NCBI GenBank assembly: GCA_902766875.1
Contig: CACXFI010000080.1
Span: 1-16,583 of the forward strand
DNA: 16,583 bases
Direction of reading: 5' to 3'
From: an uncultured Erysipelotrichaceae bacterium
GTDB lineage: Bacteria; Bacillota_I; Bacilli_A; RF39; UBA660
Shown: piece after piece, positions 1-6,433 of the stretch
Layout: each line of letters begins with the position of its first letter
Numbering within the stretch: the stretch's first letter is position 1
Program-made: the position numbers and the translations under genes
The notes under the pieces: generated by a model
Database searches by the model: none
Seen by the model: only the letters and a program-made list of their open reading frames with translations
What the model was told of the DNA's origin: nothing

Positions 1-37
1 GCATGATATCACTTCCTTAGTTCTTAAGGATATTATA
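1..37 (-). promoter_or_regulatory. Promoter, RBS and start codon of a gene leaving the window on the left
   Basis: Read on the minus strand, an extended -10 box (TG-T-TATAAT; hexamer at 32-37) is followed about 12 nt later by a purine-rich TAAGGAAG and, 7 nt further on, an ATG at 4-2. Only this start codon lies inside the window, so the product is unknown. A small inverted repeat (14-19 with 25-30) covers the RBS and could form a weak hairpin in the very short 5' UTR. The promoter, RBS and ATG spacing is what makes this a likely gene start. Confidence 0.5.
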
Positions 38-111
38 ACATGTTTTTTTAAACTTTTTATTATAAATTGAAATAATTGTCAAATATAGTTATTATTTGTA
101 AAGTTATAATA

Positions 112-133
112 AAAAAGAGAATACTCTCTTTTT
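112..133 (-). terminator. Intrinsic terminator at the end of the 3927-132 operon
   Basis: A perfect 9-bp stem (112-120 with 125-133, AAAAAGAGA type) with a 4-nt loop is followed on the minus strand by a T-rich run. The stem overlaps the last two bases of the DUF362 stop codon, so termination is immediate. The A/T symmetry would also allow it to work on the plus strand. Confidence 0.7.
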
Positions 134-1016
134 ATTCATCTATATTTATTAATTCATAATCTATAGTACCAAAACCTAATTCATTAGCAGCTTCAATAGT
201 ATGTTCTCCGTGTCTTGAATTTACTCTTTCTAAGAAATGTTCTTTACCTTCATCGTTAGAATTTTTTACTAAATCAATACAAGCTTTATCGATAGCGATT
301 GGATCTGTGCTAGCTAGTATTCCTATATCTTTTAGGCATGGGTCTTCAGCTACTGCACAACAGTCACAATCTACTGACATATTTTTCATGATATTTATAA
401 ATAAGATGTTGTCTTTAAATTTATCTACTATAGACGATGCTGCATCAGCCATTGATTCTAGAAATCTATCTTGTTCTGGTAAATGACTCCATACATAATC
501 AGGATCTTCTGTTGTTCCTGCTCCATGAATGTAGGCTTTTCCTTTTCTTGATGCACATCCTATTGATAATTGTTTTAAAGCTCCTCCAAAGCCTCCCATA
601 GGGTGTCCTTTAAAATGGGATATTACTAACATAGAATCATAATTATCTAAGTGTGTTCCTACATAGTTTTTATTAATTACTTTACCGTTAGGTATTTCTA
701 ATTCTAGATCTCCTTCTCTATCCATAATATCGACATTAAAGTGTTTACTCCAACCATGTCTTTCCATTAATTTATCATGATCTTCATTATTAGTTCTATC
801 TCCATCGTAGGCTGTATTACATTCTACTATAGTTCCTTTAGTATATTCTATTATTGGTTTCATATACTCTGGTCCTATATAATTTTGATTACCTTCTTCT
901 CCTGAATGAATTTTAACAGCTATTTTACCAGATAATTCTTTTCCTAGTCGTTTATACATGTTGACAATACTTTCTCCACTTATTTCTTTAGTGAAATATA
1001 CTTTACTTTTTTCCAT
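132..1016 (-). CDS. DUF362 domain protein, Cys-rich putative Fe-S binding
   Basis: This 294-residue protein belongs to the DUF362 family, a group often annotated as iron-sulfur-binding with no settled biochemical role. The visible family signatures are the conserved core SHFKGHPMGGFGGALKQLS (133-151), a cysteine cluster C217/C219/C220 plus C227 that could bind a metal or Fe-S cluster, and STDPIAIDKA (236-245), which matches the usual GsDPvAiD segment. No signal peptide or membrane segment is visible, so it should be cytosolic. It lacks the separate C-terminal 2x[4Fe-4S] ferredoxin domain found in longer members. The start is supported by AAAGGAGA upstream. It is the last gene of the operon, 24 nt after the membrane protein gene, and its stop lies in the terminator stem. 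Family assignment is confident; function is not. Confidence 0.85.
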   Translation of the reverse strand: MEKSKVYFTKEISGESIVNMYKRLGKELSGKIAVKIHSGEEGNQNYIGPEYMKPIIEYTKGTIVECNTAYDGDRTNNEDHDKLMERHGWSKHFNVDIMDREGDLELEIPNGKVINKNYVGTHLDNYDSMLVISHFKGHPMGGFGGALKQLSIGCASRKGKAYIHGAGTTEDPDYVWSHLPEQDRFLESMADAASSIVDKFKDNILFINIMKNMSVDCDCCAVAEDPCLKDIGILASTDPIAIDKACIDLVKNSNDEGKEHFLERVNSRHGEHTIEAANELGFGTIDYELINIDE

Positions 1017-1040
1017 TTTATCTTGTCTCCTTTTCTATTA

Positions 1041-1631
1041 TTATATATTATAAATTATAGTATATATGTGTGGTAAAATAGTAACCATTATAATAGCTAG
1101 TAAGTATAATATAGCTGGAATTAATTTTGAGAATTCTTTTGTTTTAAAATAATCAGCTAAATTATATATTATTGCTAATGTAGTAGCTATTATTATTAAT
1201 AATATAACTATTCCTAAGTAAATATAAATATTTGTTGGATTATCTGATAATAAGGGATTATTTATAACTTTACCTACTATTGGTACTAACATTATCATTA
1301 ATCCTGTCATGCCATGTGAGAATAAAAATATTAATGGTATTCCTTTTCCTAATAAACTACTACAATAACCGGTAATAAAAAATATAAGTCCAAAATAATA
1401 TGTAAATAGGATATTAATATTTAAATTTATCATTCCTAGAATGGCTATTACTATAAAGATTATTATCAATATTTTATTATATTTGTAATTAGTTGTTTTT
1501 TGATAATTAATAAAATCTTCATATGTTTTTAGCTTTAAAACCAACTTATTTAATTCTTTTTCTGTTTTTTCTGGATATTCTTTATATATTTTATTTAATT
1601 TTTCAATATTACTATTATAACTATTATTCAC
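1041..1631 (-). CDS. Small polytopic membrane protein of unknown function
   Basis: This is a 196-residue protein that I do not recognise. The first about 50 residues are charged, hydrophilic and probably helical (many Lys/Glu). They are followed by about five hydrophobic spans, near residues 53-70, 72-92, 98-120, 135-157 and 169-192. The start codon is GTG, not ATG: AAAAGGAG lies 7 nt upstream and no in-frame ATG is as well placed. It sits 32 nt after the AIG1/Pr6Pr-like gene and 24 nt before DUF362 in the same operon. The cytosolic coil followed by a compact membrane bundle resembles DUF1700/DUF1129-type membrane proteins, but I cannot name a family. Membrane location is confident; role is unknown. 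Confidence 0.7.
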   Translation of the reverse strand: MNNSYNSNIEKLNKIYKEYPEKTEKELNKLVLKLKTYEDFINYQKTTNYKYNKILIIIFIVIAILGMINLNINILFTYYFGLIFFITGYCSSLLGKGIPLIFLFSHGMTGLMIMLVPIVGKVINNPLLSDNPTNIYIYLGIVILLIIIATTLAIIYNLADYFKTKEFSKLIPAILYLLAIIMVTILPHIYTIIYNI

Positions 1632-1663
1632 TACTATTCTCCTTTTTATCTTTTTATATTATA

Positions 1664-2269
1664 TCATACTTTTGTCTTGTTATGTAATATTTTTAGAATA
1701 TAGGCTATTAGATAGGCTATAGATAAGACTACTATTATCCATATTATTGAGGCTAAGATAGATTGTTTTTTTATCATTAAGAATGGATATGGTCCTTCTA
1801 CTATGTCTAAGATATTTAGTATTATAATTATTATTCCATATATTAAAGTCATATTCATACCTAGGATATTATCTTTTGTTGTAAATTTATTGAAATTATC
1901 AAAGAATAAGAAAGTTATTATTCCTAATATTGGACATAGGAAATGTTGATATAATAATTCTTTATAAAATAGGAAATATATATAATTGTAATTATACATG
2001 GGTGCTAAGATAAATATTACTACAATAAATGTTACTGTTAGACAGATAGTTGTAGTGTATTTAAATATTTTTAACCAGTTTGGTATATCTTTTTTTGTTA
2101 AAAGATAAATAGTAAATATTAAAGAAGATATAAGAGCTAGGATATTACTATCTACAGTATAGTATTCTATTGCTAATCTATTGTGAAGATTAACCGATAT
2201 TATTAGAGATATTATTTCTAATATTACTATTAGGCTATTTAATATTATAGATATTTTTCTTTTATTCAT
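1664..2269 (-). CDS. AIG1 / Pr6Pr-like (FAR-17a family) integral membrane protein
   Basis: This 201-residue protein has about six membrane spans. The pattern fits the Pr6Pr/FAR-17a/AIG1 superfamily: YYTVDSN (36-42) at the start of helix 2, YQHFLCPI (107-114) after a central helix, and the EGPYPFLM motif (158-165) before the last helix. Eukaryotic AIG1 and ADTRP hydrolyse fatty acid esters of hydroxy fatty acids using a membrane-embedded Thr and His. Here Thr38 and His109 fall at the corresponding family positions, so a membrane lipid-hydrolase activity is possible but only inferred. The start has GAGGAG spaced well upstream. The gene follows the GNAT gene by 11 nt, with its RBS at the upstream stop codon, indicating co-transcription. 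An uncharacterised membrane protein of another family remains possible. Confidence 0.6.
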   Translation of the reverse strand: MNKRKISIILNSLIVILEIISLIISVNLHNRLAIEYYTVDSNILALISSLIFTIYLLTKKDIPNWLKIFKYTTTICLTVTFIVVIFILAPMYNYNYIYFLFYKELLYQHFLCPILGIITFLFFDNFNKFTTKDNILGMNMTLIYGIIIIILNILDIVEGPYPFLMIKKQSILASIIWIIVVLSIAYLIAYILKILHNKTKV

Positions 2270-2280
2270 AATTACTCCTC

Positions 2281-2766
2281 TTATAAATCTAATTCCATAT
2301 AGATAGAATTATCCATAGGGCTATTGTTATAGCTTCCTATTTCATAAAATCCATATTTTTTATATAAATTAATTGCATTAGTTAGAAATGGTAAGGTATC
2401 TAATAGCATATATTTATATCCTATATCTTTAGCATCTTCTATTATTTTTTTTACTAAATACTCTCCTAAATGATTATGTCTATATTGTTCTTTTATATAT
2501 AGTCTTTTCATTTCACAACTATCTTTATCTATTTTTTTTAGTGCTATACATCCAGCTAGATTATTATTAAAATATAGTAAGTATAATCTGCCATCTGGTA
2601 AACCATATTTATATTCTAAATTATTTAATTCTTCATCATAATTTTGAATACCTAGATATTCTTTAAATTTAGGATCATTTTTTACTAACATATTAGTATA
2701 TTCTGTAAATAATTCTTTTACTTCCTCTTTATAATTATAAGCTAATTTTAATTCTATATTATTCAT
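2281..2766 (-). CDS. GNAT family N-acetyltransferase
   Basis: This 161-residue single-domain Gcn5-related acetyltransferase should transfer an acetyl group from acetyl-CoA to an amine; the substrate is not readable. Typical GNAT features are beta4 MKRLYIKEQYRHNHLGEYL (86-104), carrying the pyrophosphate-binding RxxxxG segment (R96 to G101), helix 3 (LVKKIIEDA), and the C-terminal AINLYKKYGFYEIG (131-144), a hallmark of motif B. The length is normal for a stand-alone GNAT. The start ATG lies 5 nt beyond the rdgB stop, so its SD (AAAGGAT) lies within the end of rdgB, giving tight coupling. A role in small-molecule or protein-N-terminal acetylation cannot be separated from sequence alone. Confidence 0.85.
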   Translation of the reverse strand: MNNIELKLAYNYKEEVKELFTEYTNMLVKNDPKFKEYLGIQNYDEELNNLEYKYGLPDGRLYLLYFNNNLAGCIALKKIDKDSCEMKRLYIKEQYRHNHLGEYLVKKIIEDAKDIGYKYMLLDTLPFLTNAINLYKKYGFYEIGSYNNSPMDNSIYMELDL

Positions 2767-2771
2767 AATAT

Positions 2772-3353
2772 CTATAATCCTTTTAACATTTCTTTAATAG
2801 CTCTTCCTCTATGAGAAACTTTATTTTTTTCTTCTTCTGATGCTTCTCCGAAGGTTTTATTTAAATCATTAGAATAGAATATGCAATCATATCCAAAATC
2901 TTTATCTCCTAATTCTTCTTCATTAATTCTACCATAAGTTTTACCAATAAAAGTTTTATATTCATCATTAGGATAATATACTACTATAGTACACATAAAA
3001 TAAGCACTTCTATCTTTATTTTGTAATTCTTTTTGTAATTTATCTCTATTAGCTTGGTTATCACCATGGACTCCTGAATATCTAGCACTATAGATACCTG
3101 GTTCTCCATTTAAAGAATCAACACATAAGCCACTATCTTCTCCTATTACTATATAATCTAAATTCTTTTCTTTTAGATATTTACTTATAGTTTTAGCTTT
3201 TATTAGGGCATTTTCTTCAAATGTTTTACCATCTTCTTCTATTTCATTAGAATAATCTATATCTTTTAAAGTTATTATATTGTAATCTTTAAGTATTTCT
3301 TTATATTCTTTTAGTTTATGTTTATTAGAGCTAGCTAAGACTATTGTTTTCAT
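2772..3353 (-). CDS. rdgB: RdgB/HAM1 family non-canonical purine NTP pyrophosphatase (dITP/XTP)
   Basis: This protein hydrolyses ITP, dITP and XTP to the monophosphate plus pyrophosphate, keeping deaminated purines out of DNA and RNA in the cytosol. At 193 residues it is full length for the family. Visible motifs in order: LASSNKHKLKE (6-16, phosphate-binding SSNxxK), GEDSGLCVDSLNG (71-83, with the metal/catalytic Asp73), GIYSARYSG (86-94), FGYDCIFY (153-160, base recognition), and SHRGRA (180-185). It starts 1 nt after the nucleotidase stop with AAAGGAG upstream, so the two nucleotide-processing genes are translationally linked, suggesting a shared nucleotide-pool sanitising or salvage role. 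Confidence 0.96.
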   Translation of the reverse strand: MKTIVLASSNKHKLKEYKEILKDYNIITLKDIDYSNEIEEDGKTFEENALIKAKTISKYLKEKNLDYIVIGEDSGLCVDSLNGEPGIYSARYSGVHGDNQANRDKLQKELQNKDRSAYFMCTIVVYYPNDEYKTFIGKTYGRINEEELGDKDFGYDCIFYSNDLNKTFGEASEEEKNKVSHRGRAIKEMLKGL

Positions 3354-3354
3354 A

Positions 3355-3927
3355 TTAATTTCTCCTTTTAGTTTTTTTGATACTTAAATAGTAATCGTAT
3401 ACTTCTTTCCAATTATTTACTTTTATAAAAGGAACTTCTTCTTGAGAATTAGCTTTACTCTTAAATAAGCATGGATATTTAACAACATCTTGTACTTGCC
3501 TTAAGTTATCAATCGTATCTTCTATAAATAAATCTATATTCTCGTCTAGACATGCTAGTCTTTTATCAAGGGTGCAGATTAATTTATCATATTCAATTCC
3601 TAATTTTTCTAATTGATTTTTAGTGATTTCATTTGGATTATCATAAATTTCTCTGTCTCTTGCTGTGATAATTATTATTTTATTTCCATCATTTTTAAGT
3701 TTTTTTATATATTTGGCTACATCTTTTTTAGGTGGTATATTTTTTAAAATTTTATGATATATACTTTTACCAAAATCTCTTTCATTATATCCTTTAGGCA
3801 AAGTATTATAAGAAATATTATTTTCTTTTAAATATTCTATATCTAAATTATAATATTCAGCTACATATGGCATTAAATAGTCAAATGTATCTGTTATTGT
3901 ATCATCTATATCTATACCTATATTCAT
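3355..3927 (-). CDS. HAD-superfamily 5'-nucleotidase, NT5C (deoxy, cytosolic type C) family
   Basis: This 190-residue HAD phosphatase is probably active on (deoxy)nucleoside monophosphates. All four HAD motifs are visible: motif I IGIDIDDTITD (nucleophile Asp6, acid/base Asp8), motif II IIITARD (Thr88), motif III Lys122 in LDKRLACLDE, and motif IV FIEDTIDN with Asp137. The cap inserted after motif I is small and helical (about 15-75), as in NT5C proteins. It is the first gene of the 3927-132 operon, with AAAGGAGAAG before the ATG and an extended -10 promoter just upstream. Pairing with RdgB fits nucleotide-pool maintenance. The substrate could also be a sugar phosphate, because HAD specificity is hard to read. 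Confidence 0.85.
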   Translation of the reverse strand: MNIGIDIDDTITDTFDYLMPYVAEYYNLDIEYLKENNISYNTLPKGYNERDFGKSIYHKILKNIPPKKDVAKYIKKLKNDGNKIIIITARDREIYDNPNEITKNQLEKLGIEYDKLICTLDKRLACLDENIDLFIEDTIDNLRQVQDVVKYPCLFKSKANSQEEVPFIKVNNWKEVYDYYLSIKKTKRRN

Positions 3928-3946
3928 ATTTACTTCTCCTTTAATT

Positions 3947-3955
3947 ATTATATCA
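3947..3955 (-). promoter_or_regulatory. Extended -10 promoter of the NT5C-rdgB-GNAT-DUF362 operon
   Basis: Minus-strand TG-A-TATAAT (hexamer 3947-3952) lies 20 nt upstream of the nucleotidase ATG. No good -35 is seen 16-18 nt further out (TTTATC at best), consistent with an extended -10 promoter. It is divergent from the sortase promoter within the same intergenic region. Confidence 0.6.
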
Positions 3956-4018
3956 TGTAAAATATTAAAGATAAATATAATAATTATATTTTTTAGTTAG
4001 TACTAAATTTATTTATTA

Positions 4019-4027
4019 TGTTATAAT
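4019..4027 (+). promoter_or_regulatory. Extended -10 promoter of the sortase gene
   Basis: Plus-strand TG-T-TATAAT (hexamer 4022-4027) lies 22 nt before the sortase ATG. The -35 region is weak. The RBS is GGTGAT at 4041-4046. The transcript would have a leader of about 15-20 nt. Confidence 0.6.
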
Positions 4028-4049
4028 TAATTAAAGATATGGTGATTAT

Positions 4050-4787
4050 ATGAAAAAAAATATATTTATATATTTATTGTTAATTATTTTTATAGGTACT
4101 TTTATATATAGTTTAATTAATATTATTAGATGGTATATTGATGTTAGGAATACTAATAGTGTTATAGAAGAGATAAAAGATATTGTGATTATTAATGATG
4201 TAGAAAGGAAAGATAGTAAATTTATGGATATAGATATTACTAAATTAAGAGATACTAATAGTGATACAGTTGGGTGGATTAAGATAGATGGTACTAATAT
4301 TGATTATCCTTTTGTTAAGACTAATAATAATGATTATTATTTAACTCATTCTTTTGATAAATCTTATAATAATGCGGGATGGGTATTTATGGATTATAGA
4401 AATGATACTAGTTTTAGTGATGATAATACTATTTTATATGCTCATGGGAGATTAGATAAGACTATGTTTGGTAGTTTAAAAGATACTTTAGAGAGTGATT
4501 GGTTTAATAATTTAGATAATCATATTATTAAAGTATCTACAGAGAATGAGAATAGTTTATGGAAAGTATTTAGTGTTTATAGAATACCTACTACTGATGA
4601 TTATATAACTATTAATTTTGATGATATGGGATATGAGCAATTTATAGATATGATTAGTAAAAGATCTGTACATAATTTTAATGTTGATATAGATAATGAT
4701 GATAAAATACTTACTTTATCTACTTGTTATAATAATAGTGATAAGGTTGTATTACATGCTAAGTTAATAGAAAAGGAAAGTAAATAA
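4050..4787 (+). CDS. Class B-like sortase, membrane-anchored transpeptidase
   Basis: This 245-residue sortase should anchor or polymerise surface proteins carrying a C-terminal sorting signal on the outer face of the membrane. An N-terminal membrane anchor spans about residues 5-27. Next come the class B-type segments SDTVGWIKIDGTNIDYPFV (71-89), YYLTHSF, NAGWVFMDYRN (108-118) and ILYAHGRLDKTMF (128-140, catalytic His132), then LTLSTCYN with the nucleophile Cys226. The position where sortases carry the catalytic Arg is occupied by Lys232 (NNSDKVVLHAKLI), which is unusual. It is the only complete plus-strand gene in the window. The stop codon lies in the loop of a strong bidirectional terminator. 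A second copy of its last 27 codons survives as a fossil at 6332-6415. Confidence 0.9.
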   Translation: MKKNIFIYLLLIIFIGTFIYSLINIIRWYIDVRNTNSVIEEIKDIVIINDVERKDSKFMDIDITKLRDTNSDTVGWIKIDGTNIDYPFVKTNNNDYYLTHSFDKSYNNAGWVFMDYRNDTSFSDDNTILYAHGRLDKTMFGSLKDTLESDWFNNLDNHIIKVSTENENSLWKVFSVYRIPTTDDYITINFDDMGYEQFIDMISKRSVHNFNVDIDNDDKILTLSTCYNNSDKVVLHAKLIEKESK

Positions 4788-4799
4788 TACTTTCCTTTT
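4771..4799. terminator. Bidirectional terminator between sortase and the CpsB-like remnant
   Basis: A perfect 12-bp stem (4771-4782 with 4788-4799) has a 5-nt loop holding the sortase TAA. The arms end in A4/T4 runs that give U-tracts on both strands. It overlaps the last codons of the sortase and the first bases of the converging minus-strand stop codon. Confidence 0.85.
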
Positions 4800-5313
4800 A
4801 TTTTACTAATTTATTTCCATTGTTTATTATATGTTTGTAATAATCTATACCTGTTATTTTGATTATTTTTTTCTCTATTTTATTAAAATTATCTAAGGCA
4901 AAAGTTTTATCTATATGATGAATATCTGTTCCAAAATAATCTATATATTCATTTTTTAACATATATTTTAATAATTTTTGGGCTTTCTTTCCATAATGTC
5001 CTAATATACTTGAAAAATTAGATTGAAATAATAATCCTTCTTCTTTTAATTTATCGACTAATTCATAGTCATCTTGGAAGTAGCTGTATCTTTCAGGATG
5101 AGCTAATATTGGGATATATCCTTGAATTTTCATTTCATAAACTATATCTTCTAAACCTAATATTTGATTATGAAATGGTATTTCAAATAGAAGATATTTA
5201 CTATTGTTTAAGGTATATATTCTATTTTCTTTTATTCCTTCTATCATATTATCATGAATAAATATTTCATTACCTAGATAAATATTTATATCAATATTAT
5301 TCTTTTTTTCATT
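4798..5313 (-). pseudogene. 5'-truncated CpsB/YwqE-type PHP tyrosine phosphatase
   Basis: The first usable in-frame ATG is at 5247, giving 149 residues. The open frame and recognisable homology run further upstream to a stop at 5314-5316 (NIDINIYLGNEIFI matches the family's GnEi segment). Family members such as Bacillus YwqE and streptococcal CpsB dephosphorylate the tyrosine kinase that controls capsule/exopolysaccharide export and are about 240-260 residues long. The retained part has LLFEIPFH, the metal-site segment LAHPER (His50) and GTDIHH (Asp108/His110). The N-terminal third with the family's HxH and ATPH metal ligands is absent, so it cannot build the normal trinuclear site. An ATG with a plausible RBS at 5312-5310 is out of frame because of a run of seven A. 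Most likely decayed; an expressed partial domain cannot be excluded. Confidence 0.75.
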
Positions 5314-5334
5314 TTATCACTACCTACTATATAA

Positions 5335-5343
5335 AGTATAGCA
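5335..5343 (-). promoter_or_regulatory. Possible promoter of the CpsB-like remnant
   Basis: Minus-strand TG-C-TATACT (hexamer 5335-5340) has TTTACC 17 nt upstream (5358-5363), a plausible extended -10 promoter. A downstream AGGTAGTGA and ATG (5312-5310) follow. They open an eight-codon frame that stops at once, one base out of phase with the phosphatase homology. Confidence 0.4.
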
Positions 5344-5419
5344 TAAATATTTGTTAAGGTAAACAACAAAACGTTATTTTTGTCAACTATATGTCTAATC
5401 TACTAATATAAAACATAAA

Positions 5420-5447
5420 AATCAAGGGTTATAATTAACCCTTGATT
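5420..5447. terminator. Strong bidirectional stem-loop terminator
   Basis: A perfect 12-bp stem (5420-5431 with 5436-5447, AATCAAGGGTTA type) has a 4-nt loop and is followed by CTTTTTT on the plus side and TTTTTATG on the minus side. It most likely ends transcription of the 5580-6206 gene, about 130 nt past its stop. The 5448-5579 stretch between them holds no reading frame or RNA that I can recognise. Confidence 0.8.
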
Positions 5448-5579
5448 CTTTTTAAATATTTTATTTACTTATATAATAAATACCTATGTATCACACTTAT
5501 TATGATGGTTTATATTATAGGTTTTTAAGTGAAAGATACAAAAGTACTCTGGTTAATAACTAAATACTTTTATAAATAC

Positions 5580-6206
5580 TTAGTATTTCTTTAATTTTTT
5601 TGTTTTAGTTTTATTAATGTTATATTTTATAATATTAATATATTCTTCTTTTGTCTTTTCAGCAATATTTTTTAAATCATTCTTGTTAAGTTTAAGAAAT
5701 TTTCCTCCATCTAATAATTCATCCATTGTTTGTACTTGATATTTAGATGCTTTATCAAGTGACTTGAACATTTTATTGGATAATGATTCATTTATTTTAT
5801 ATAATTTAGATATTTGTATGTAATAATTACCTACATAACCTATAAATGCACCATTTTTAATTGTTGAATCAATAGTATCAATTAAGTTATCTACATTTTT
5901 GAATATTGGTTCTAATAAATTTGGTTCATAATATAATACTAAATGAAGTTTTTTCTCTAGATCATTTCCATTTATTATACTGTTCTTTAATTTATTGTAG
6001 TATGGGCTTAGCGCTATCATATTTATATATGGTTGTACTGCTGAACGCATGAATAGTTGACTAAAAAGTTGTTCTCTTAAGCTTTCATTTTCATCTGCAA
6101 CTTTTGATACGAAGTCATAAGGTAAATTCCATGATTCTTTTAAAAACTCATCATAACTATATAATATAGTTTTTCCATCTTCATCTACATATTTAATATA
6201 ATCCAT
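5580..6206 (-). CDS. Hypothetical cytosolic helical protein
   Basis: I do not recognise this 208-residue protein. It has no signal peptide or membrane span and looks largely alpha-helical. A short N-terminal beta-like segment (DYIKYVDEDGKTILYSYDEF, 2-21) is followed by amphipathic helices, and the end is very basic (KTKTKKLKKY). A GNYYIQISKLYKI segment lies near 126-138. The gene is well equipped: GGAGGGG 5-6 nt before the ATG and a near-consensus promoter. It is transcribed alone and ends before a strong terminator. It sits between two remnants (CpsB-like 5' truncation and SDR/sortase fossil), so it may be cargo in a rearranged accessory spot. Confidence 0.65.
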   Translation of the reverse strand: MDYIKYVDEDGKTILYSYDEFLKESWNLPYDFVSKVADENESLREQLFSQLFMRSAVQPYINMIALSPYYNKLKNSIINGNDLEKKLHLVLYYEPNLLEPIFKNVDNLIDTIDSTIKNGAFIGYVGNYYIQISKLYKINESLSNKMFKSLDKASKYQVQTMDELLDGGKFLKLNKNDLKNIAEKTKEEYINIIKYNINKTKTKKLKKY

Positions 6207-6230
6207 AATACCCCTCCAAAATTGAAAACT

Positions 6231-6259
6231 ATTATATATGATTTATATAAATTTGTCAA
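6231..6259 (-). promoter_or_regulatory. Consensus sigma-A promoter of the 5580-6206 gene
   Basis: Minus-strand TTGACA (6254-6259), 17-nt spacer, TATAAT (6231-6236): an exact match to the vegetative consensus. It lies 25 nt before the start codon and directly abuts the SDR fossil. The same relation (SDR 3' end, then TTGACA promoter) is found at 10535-10562. Confidence 0.85.
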
Positions 6260-6270
6260 TTATAAGTTAA

Positions 6271-6330
6271 TTATACGCAAGTATATCCTCTATCTATCGG
6301 AAGTATTACTCCTGTTATATAACTTACTTC
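6271..6330 (-). pseudogene. Fossil 3' end of an SDR oxidoreductase gene
   Basis: The last 19 or so codons of an SDR gene survive here without the rest. Read on the minus strand, the end is YITGVILPIDRGYTCV followed by TAA. The intact SDR gene at 10575-11333 ends YVTGVILPIDGGYTCV. Base identity over 60 positions is about 49/60 by my alignment, and several changes are synonymous, so the source was probably a diverged paralogue and not this gene. Similarity continues a little downstream of the stop (TGTCAA and TATAAGT blocks). It breaks at about 6330, where sortase sequence begins on the opposite strand. Confidence 0.8.
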
Positions 6331-6331
6331 T

Positions 6332-6415
6332 GATAAGATACTTACTTTATCTACTTGTTATATTAATAGCGATAAAGTATTACATGCTAAGTTAATAGAA
6401 AAAGAAGGTAAATAA
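6332..6415 (+). pseudogene. Fossil 3' end of a sortase gene
   Basis: Plus-strand codons read DKILTLSTCYINSDKVLHAK, then LIEKEGK and TAA. This matches residues 218-245 of the intact sortase at 4050-4787, including the catalytic Cys segment, with one in-frame codon deletion and about two substitutions. Base identity is high, so the copy is fairly recent or was conserved until recently. There is no start codon or RBS and the catalytic His region is missing, so it cannot be a working gene. It retains the characteristic terminator after the stop. Confidence 0.85.
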
Positions 6416-6433
6416 TTATTTTACTTTCTTTTT
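6399..6433. terminator. Bidirectional terminator at the end of the ABC/kinase/GNAT operon
   Basis: Stem 6399-6412 with 6420-6433 (one G-T position) and a 7-nt loop, flanked by A- and T-runs. It is equivalent to the terminator after the intact sortase (4771-4799) and seems to have been inherited with the sortase fossil. On the minus strand it ends the GNAT gene, whose stop lies in the loop. Confidence 0.7.

Noticed and set aside
77..82. Minus-strand TTGACA upstream of the leftmost gene start
   Set aside because: Spacing to the TATAAT at 32-37 is 39 nt and to an ATTATA at 59-64 only 12 nt, so it is not a usable -35.
5381..5386. Minus-strand TTGACA as a -35 for the CpsB-like remnant
   Set aside because: No acceptable -10 at 15-19 nt; the nearest TATACT is 40 nt away. 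The repeated TTTTTGTCAACTATA block may be left over from the same promoter block found next to the SDR tails.
5448..5579. Possible small RNA with imperfect hairpins (for example GTATC-ACACTT with AAGTG-AAAGATAC)
   Set aside because: The pairing is weak and broken, no promoter is linked to it and there is no second copy to compare; at this base composition such pairings arise by chance.
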